Positions 59,807 to 64,000 of a DNA stretch of 64,000 bases are shown in pieces. The stretch is from contig OZ246012.1 of the NCBI GenBank assembly GCA_965230615.1, positions 3,472,001-3,536,000 on the forward strand, read 5' to 3'. The number at the start of each line of letters is the position of its first letter. Position 1 is the first letter of the stretch. The stretch comes from G965230615 sp965230615 (lineage in GTDB: Bacteria > Pseudomonadota > Gammaproteobacteria > HTCC5015). A model generated the notes under the pieces. That model worked only from the letters and a program-made list of their open reading frames with translations. It had not been told where the DNA came from and searched no databases. A program made the translations under genes and the position numbers.

Positions 59807-60775
59807 ATGAAAAAGAAGACAATCTCAGTGGTAGCGCCTTTTTATAATGAGGAAAAAAATATTACTTTTTTCTTTGAGAGGATTGTGCCTATATTGAATG
59901 ATATAGCTAATATTAATTACGAAATAATTTGTGTGAATGATGGCAGTAAAGACCATACGCAAGCATTATTGGAAGAGATGCAAAGCCTGTTTGCCAATAT
60001 TGTTATTGTGGAGTTGTCTCGTAATTTTGGGAAAGAGGCTGCCTTGTCCGCTGGAATAGACCATGCTGCAGGTGATGCTGTTATTCCTATCGATACGGAT
60101 TTACAGGATCCACCAGAGCTGATCAAAGAAATGGTGTCGAAGTGGCATCAGGGTTACGAGGTTGTCCTTTGTAAACGTAGTGATCGCTCAACCGATACTT
60201 TCTTTAAGCGATTTACCTCAAGCTGGTTTTATAAAGTGCATAATTTTTTCAGTGATTGCCCGCTGCCAGAAAATGTGGGTGACTTTCGCCTAATGGATAA
60301 AGTGGTCGTTGAAGCGATTAAGCAGCTCGATGAGAGGCAGCGATTTATGAAAGGGTTGTTTTCATGGGCTGGCTTTCAAGAGTGTTATATAGAGTATAAG
60401 CGTGAAGAGAGAGCTGCGGGTGATACTAAGTGGAATTATTGGAAGCTTTGGAATTTCGCGTTAGAAGGTATTACGGCGCATAGTACAGTGCCGCTGCGCA
60501 TTTGGACTTATTTAGGTGCATTTATCTCAGTTTTTGCTGGTATATATGGGGCGTTTATTGTTCTGCGGACACTGTTCTTCGGTGTGGATGTGCCGGGGTA
60601 TGCGTCTTTGCTTGTTATTGTGTTATTTTTGAGTGGGTTCCAGATTCTGAGTATTGGTGTTATGGGGGAATATGTTGGCCGGATTCATTTGGAATCGAAA
60701 AAGCGCCCAACTTATATTGTGCGTAATACCTTGAGTAGTGATGATAAAACCGTTAAAAAGCTTATGCATACCTAA
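59807..60775 (+). CDS. GtrB/ArnC-like polyprenyl-phosphate glycosyltransferase
   Basis: 322 residues. GT2 domain: VVAPFYNEEKNI, CVNDGSKDHT, and the metal motif DTDLQDPPELI; FGKEAALSAGIDHA is the conserved acceptor-side block. Two membrane helices at the C-terminus (about 230-290) are typical of GtrB. It transfers a sugar from a nucleotide donor onto undecaprenyl phosphate on the cytosolic side. GGGAGGGGAG upstream; I start at the ATG at 59807, two adjoining codons (GTG 59804) being alternatives. Confidence 0.92.
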   Translation: MKKKTISVVAPFYNEEKNITFFFERIVPILNDIANINYEIICVNDGSKDHTQALLEEMQSLFANIVIVELSRNFGKEAALSAGIDHAAGDAVIPIDTDLQDPPELIKEMVSKWHQGYEVVLCKRSDRSTDTFFKRFTSSWFYKVHNFFSDCPLPENVGDFRLMDKVVVEAIKQLDERQRFMKGLFSWAGFQECYIEYKREERAAGDTKWNYWKLWNFALEGITAHSTVPLRIWTYLGAFISVFAGIYGAFIVLRTLFFGVDVPGYASLLVIVLFLSGFQILSIGVMGEYVGRIHLESKKRPTYIVRNTLSSDDKTVKKLMHT

Positions 60776-60776
60776 T

Positions 60777-61211
60777 ATGGTCTTGGCTATTATGCAAAGC
60801 GAGGTCTTTCGATTCATTATAATTGGTCTCCTTGCGACTGTTACGCATTTTATGTTAGCGGTGTCGCTGGTTGAGTTGTTGTTATTGCCGGTATTGTGGG
60901 CGAATTGGGCTGGTTTTATTTGTGCGTCAGCCGTGAGTTATTGTGGGCATTATTTTTGGACATTTTCTTCCAGTGCCAAGCATCATGTTGCATTGCTTAA
61001 ATTTGCTGTGTTAGGTCTGCTGGGCTTTTTGCTTAATGGGGTGCTTGTCAGCATTACTGTCGACATTTTTTTGTGGCCTTATGTGCTTGGTATTTTGCTG
61101 GCTGTCTCTTTGGTGCCCGTTATGACGTTCTTTGTCAGCAAGCTCTGGGTTTATCGCCGTTACAGGGAAGTCAGGGAAGTAGATGCTGCTGGCCCTTTAT
61201 CGGCGGACTGA
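60777..61211 (+). CDS. GtrA-family flippase
   Basis: 144 residues with four membrane helices and the GtrA pattern (FRFIIIGLLATVTHFMLAVSLVELL ... WAGFICASAVSYCGHYFWTF ... FFVSKLWVYRR). GtrA flips polyprenyl-phosphate sugars to the periplasmic side. The ATG at 60777 follows the GtrB stop immediately (TAATATG), fitting coupled translation; an in-frame ATG at 60738 would overlap the GtrB gene. Completes the GtrC-GtrB-GtrA set. Confidence 0.85.
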   Translation: MVLAIMQSEVFRFIIIGLLATVTHFMLAVSLVELLLLPVLWANWAGFICASAVSYCGHYFWTFSSSAKHHVALLKFAVLGLLGFLLNGVLVSITVDIFLWPYVLGILLAVSLVPVMTFFVSKLWVYRRYREVREVDAAGPLSAD

Positions 61212-61594
61212 TAGTCTCTTCTGCCTCTGAGTAGGCTTATTCTCCTGAGTCTTGTCCTCTTTTCTATTCTCCGCTGATGCTGTCACTGTTTGTCTCGCCG
61301 AAGGCCGGGTTTTGGTTGCTGGCGGCTGACTTTGGTAGCTTGAGCTGGTCATACTTTTATCAGTGCAAAGTGATGCTGGAGACTGTCATCAGTACAGTTT
61401 TGGTAGGCATTTATAGTCATTAATACCTGTTTTGGCGCTTGGCTTAGGGGCTTGGGGCTTATTTCAAAAAAGCCATGCTTGTCAATGCAATCATTTAATT
61501 TTTGGCGTAGAATTAGCCGGTTTTGGTCATATGTCCAGGGCGGGCCATAGTTTGTTGTCGGGTTTGCTGTGGTTAGAGGGTGCTTTAACTGTGA
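61212..61594. other. Intergenic region, no gene seen
   Basis: About 380 bases between two plus-strand units. I see no convincing hairpin or gene; a promoter for the oxidoreductase operon is expected here. Confidence 0.4.
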
Positions 61595-63388
61595 GTGGGG
61601 TTTAGCTTGAAAGAACTAGATGCAAAAACGCGCGATTATTATCACAAAGTTGTGGATTGTCAGTATGCCTGTCCAGCCCACACGCCTGTGCCAGAGTATA
61701 TTCGCTTAATCGCTGCGCATCGCTATACCGATGCGTATATGGTCAACTGGGAGTCTAATGTCTTTCCGGGTATTTTAGGGCGGGTTTGTGATCGCCCATG
61801 TGAGCCAGCTTGTCGTCGTGGCCGTGTACAGGCCGAAGAGGAGCCTGTAGCGATTTGCCGTTTAAAGCGTGTGGCCGCAGATAATAAAGAGAGTATCCGT
61901 GAGCGTTTGCCGAAAGCGCCAGTGACGAAAAACGGTAAGCGCATTGCGTTGATCGGGGCAGGGCCTGCTTCGTTGACTGTTGCCCGCGATTTGCTGCCTT
62001 TAGGCTATGACATAGATATTTATGATGATCAGTTCGCCGGTGGCGGGATGATGCGTAGTCAGATACCAAGTTTCAGGTTGCCAGTCAGCGTGCTTGATGA
62101 AGAAGTAAACTATGTGCTGGATCTGGGGGCGGTGACCCACTTTAATACACGTGTTGAAAGCATGCAGTCCATTCTGGATAAGGACTATGATGCTGTTTTT
62201 GTCGGTACCGGCGCACCTCGTGGGCGCGATTTGCAGATTCCAAACCGTCAGGAAGCGGATGCCTTTGTGCATATCGGCATTGAATGGCTGGCCAGTGTGG
62301 CTTTTGGCCATACTGATAAAATTGGTAAAAAAGTGGTTGTTTTGGGCGGTGGTAATACCGCTATGGATTGTTGCCGGACAGCCAGGCGTTTAGGTGGTGA
62401 AACAGTTACTGTTGTTGTGCGTAGCCCCTATGCTGAAATGAAAGCCTCGCCTTGGGAAAAAGAAGACGCTGAGCATGAAGATATTGAGATTATTGATAAT
62501 CATGTGCCGTTGGAGTTTGTTATTGAAAATGGCAAGCTGACCGCCATTAAGTTTGATAAGGTTGTAGCGGTTTATGACAAGCAAGGCAAACGCTCATTAG
62601 TCTCGACGGGCGAAGCGCCTGTCAGTATTGCTTGCGATGAAGTGTTGATCGCCATTGGGCAAAGCAATGCATTCCCATGGATAGAGCCTGATACAGGTAT
62701 TGAGTTTGATGACTATGGTATGCCAAAAGTGGATACGAATAGTTTTAGCTCAACAAACCCGAAAGTCTTTTTCGGTGGTGACTCAGCATTTGGTCCAACG
62801 AACATTATTACGGCTGTGGCGCATGGTCATGAAGCCGCTGTTTCAATCGATCTATTTTGTCAGCAGCAAGACGTTAATCAGCGTCCCGCGCCAGGGGTGA
62901 CTCTGGTGAGCCAGAAAATGGGTATTCACGACTGGAGCTACGATAATAAAGTTGATAATGACCAACGTTATATTGTGCCTCAGGCAGATAAAGCGTGTAC
63001 TTTGCAAGACCCTAAAATGGAAGTTGAGCTTGGCTTTGAAATCAAAACAGCACTCAAAGAAGCGAGCCGTTGTCTTAACTGTGATGTGCAAACAGTTTTT
63101 ATGGAAGAGAAATGTATCGAATGTGATGCTTGTGCTGATATTTGTCCAACAGACTGTATTACATTTACCGATAAAGCTCATAGTACCGAAATTCGTTCGC
63201 ATCTGCGTGCGCCGGCGAACAATTTGCAGCAAGATGTCTATGTCTCTGATGCCTTAAAAACAGGTCAGATCTTAGCTAAAGACGAAAATGTCTGTTTGCA
63301 CTGTGGCTTGTGTGCCGAGCGTTGTCCAACCAGTGCCTGGGATATGCAAAAATTTCTATTAAAAACAGCCAAAGCAGGTGCCGTCTAA
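61595..63388 (+). CDS. GltD-like FAD oxidoreductase with [4Fe-4S] domains
   Basis: 597 residues. N-terminal cysteine cluster as in glutamate-synthase small chains (VDCQYACPAHTPVPEYI ... RVCDRPCEPACRRG), FAD-binding Rossmann (ALIGAGPASLTVARDLL), NAD(P)-binding Rossmann (VVVLGGGNTAMDCCRTA), then two ferredoxin-type motifs, CIECDACADICPTDCI and CLHCGLCAERCP. In this group such a subunit passes electrons between NAD(P)H and the following 2-oxoacid:acceptor oxidoreductase. First possible codon is the GTG at 61595, just after a stop; a TTG at 61607 with GGGG before it is an alternative. Overlaps the next gene by one base (TAATG). Confidence 0.88.
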   Translation: MGFSLKELDAKTRDYYHKVVDCQYACPAHTPVPEYIRLIAAHRYTDAYMVNWESNVFPGILGRVCDRPCEPACRRGRVQAEEEPVAICRLKRVAADNKESIRERLPKAPVTKNGKRIALIGAGPASLTVARDLLPLGYDIDIYDDQFAGGGMMRSQIPSFRLPVSVLDEEVNYVLDLGAVTHFNTRVESMQSILDKDYDAVFVGTGAPRGRDLQIPNRQEADAFVHIGIEWLASVAFGHTDKIGKKVVVLGGGNTAMDCCRTARRLGGETVTVVVRSPYAEMKASPWEKEDAEHEDIEIIDNHVPLEFVIENGKLTAIKFDKVVAVYDKQGKRSLVSTGEAPVSIACDEVLIAIGQSNAFPWIEPDTGIEFDDYGMPKVDTNSFSSTNPKVFFGGDSAFGPTNIITAVAHGHEAAVSIDLFCQQQDVNQRPAPGVTLVSQKMGIHDWSYDNKVDNDQRYIVPQADKACTLQDPKMEVELGFEIKTALKEASRCLNCDVQTVFMEEKCIECDACADICPTDCITFTDKAHSTEIRSHLRAPANNLQQDVYVSDALKTGQILAKDENVCLHCGLCAERCPTSAWDMQKFLLKTAKAGAV

Positions 63389-64000
63389 TGCAAAACATCG
63401 CATCTGTGAATGAGTTTGTTATCCGTTTTGCCAATGTGAATGGGACTGGTTCTGCCAGTGCGAACCATTTGTTTGCCAAAACCTTATTTCGAATGGGTAT
63501 TGCCATCAGTCCGAAGAATATTTTTCCATCGAATATTCAAGGCTTGCCAACCTGGTATGAAGTGCGAGTCAGTGAGAAGGGTTATCTCGGTAGACGCGGT
63601 GGTATTGATATTATTGTTGCGGTTAATCCGCAGAGCTTTAGTAAAGATATTGCTGACGTCAGCCCAGGTGGCTATGTGCTCTATGATAGTACCAAACCTT
63701 TGGACTTAGGCTTGATGCGAGATGATGTGAATTTCATTGGTATACCTCTGATGGAAATTAGTCTGCGTAAGTACAAAGATCCACGGCAGCGTCAGTTGTT
63801 TAAAAATATTATCTACGTGGGTGCTTTGGCAGCATTACTGGATATCGACTTTACAGTGCTCAAAGCCTGCGTTGAAGATCAGTTCAAAGGCAAAGAGAAA
63901 CTGATTGCGCCCAATATCACTGCATTAGAGTTGGGCTATCAATATGCTCAGCAAAACTTTAGTTGCCCATTGCCAATCAAAGTGCAGAAAGCCGATAGTG
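63388..64000 (+). CDS. 2-oxoacid:acceptor oxidoreductase, gamma/alpha-type subunit, 3' truncated by window
   Basis: The ATG overlaps the stop of the FAD subunit. The visible 204 residues fit the gamma domain of 2-oxoacid:ferredoxin oxidoreductases: RFANVNGTGSASANHLFAKTLF, SNIQGLPTWYEVRVSEKGYLGRRG, VAVNPQSFSKDIADVSPGGYVLYD and the closing ACVEDQFKGKEK block. The frame runs open past the right edge, where the pyrimidine-domain and thiamine-binding parts are expected. Together with the previous gene it should oxidise a 2-oxoacid to an acyl-CoA and hand electrons to ferredoxin or NAD(P). Confidence 0.88.
   Translation, partial: MQNIASVNEFVIRFANVNGTGSASANHLFAKTLFRMGIAISPKNIFPSNIQGLPTWYEVRVSEKGYLGRRGGIDIIVAVNPQSFSKDIADVSPGGYVLYDSTKPLDLGLMRDDVNFIGIPLMEISLRKYKDPRQRQLFKNIIYVGALAALLDIDFTVLKACVEDQFKGKEKLIAPNITALELGYQYAQQNFSCPLPIKVQKADS

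Overview
The window is chromosomal DNA from a gammaproteobacterium, probably a free-living, polymer-degrading marine type. The 16S sequence and the rrn order 16S, tRNA-Ile, tRNA-Ala, 23S, 5S fit the group; a Cellvibrionales-like affiliation is only a guess. The secreted proteins fit the lifestyle: a GH10 xylanase, two proteases with ricin-like lectin tails, a PEP-CTERM protein and many lipoproteins. I see no phage, no CRISPR array, no complete IS and no intact transposase.

Layout. 1-1125 holds the end of a di-haem oxidoreductase. 1842-7980 is a complete rRNA operon with a strong GC-discriminator promoter, boxA sites and a terminator. 8.0-8.3 kb is packed with palindromic repeats, one of which has a structural twin inside the 16S-23S spacer. 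8.5-11.6 kb carries a tandem pair of paralogous secreted proteins of unknown family, followed by decayed repeats and a gene remnant. 12.3-28 kb is mostly secretome and envelope: PEP-CTERM protein, M6 protease, DUF2235 hydrolase, acyltransferase, a broken and an intact AraC regulator, xylanase, a 1241-residue subtilase and lipoproteins.

28.2-38.2 kb is the most unusual part. Three exported single-haem proteins (28256, 29677, 36672) share a layout I do not recognise. They surround a coiled-coil membrane protein, an MtfA-like zinc peptidase with a SEC-C tail, an OmpR/histidine-kinase pair and a small membrane protein. A cadherin/beta-propeller lipoprotein and another lipoprotein follow.

42.8-64 kb is more conventional: a LysR regulator divergent from doxX-yqjG with a palindromic operator; a phosphoesterase lipoprotein; a yjgN-M48 peptidase pair; two convergent membrane-bound AraC regulators; a LuxR solo beside a sugar-binding-type periplasmic protein; a MarR regulator with a two-copy operator in front of a membrane protein; a three-gene GtrC/GtrB/GtrA-like glycosylation cassette; and the start of a 2-oxoacid:acceptor oxidoreductase operon running off the right edge.

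All calls come from reading the sequence. Family names rest on visible motifs; no database search was run.
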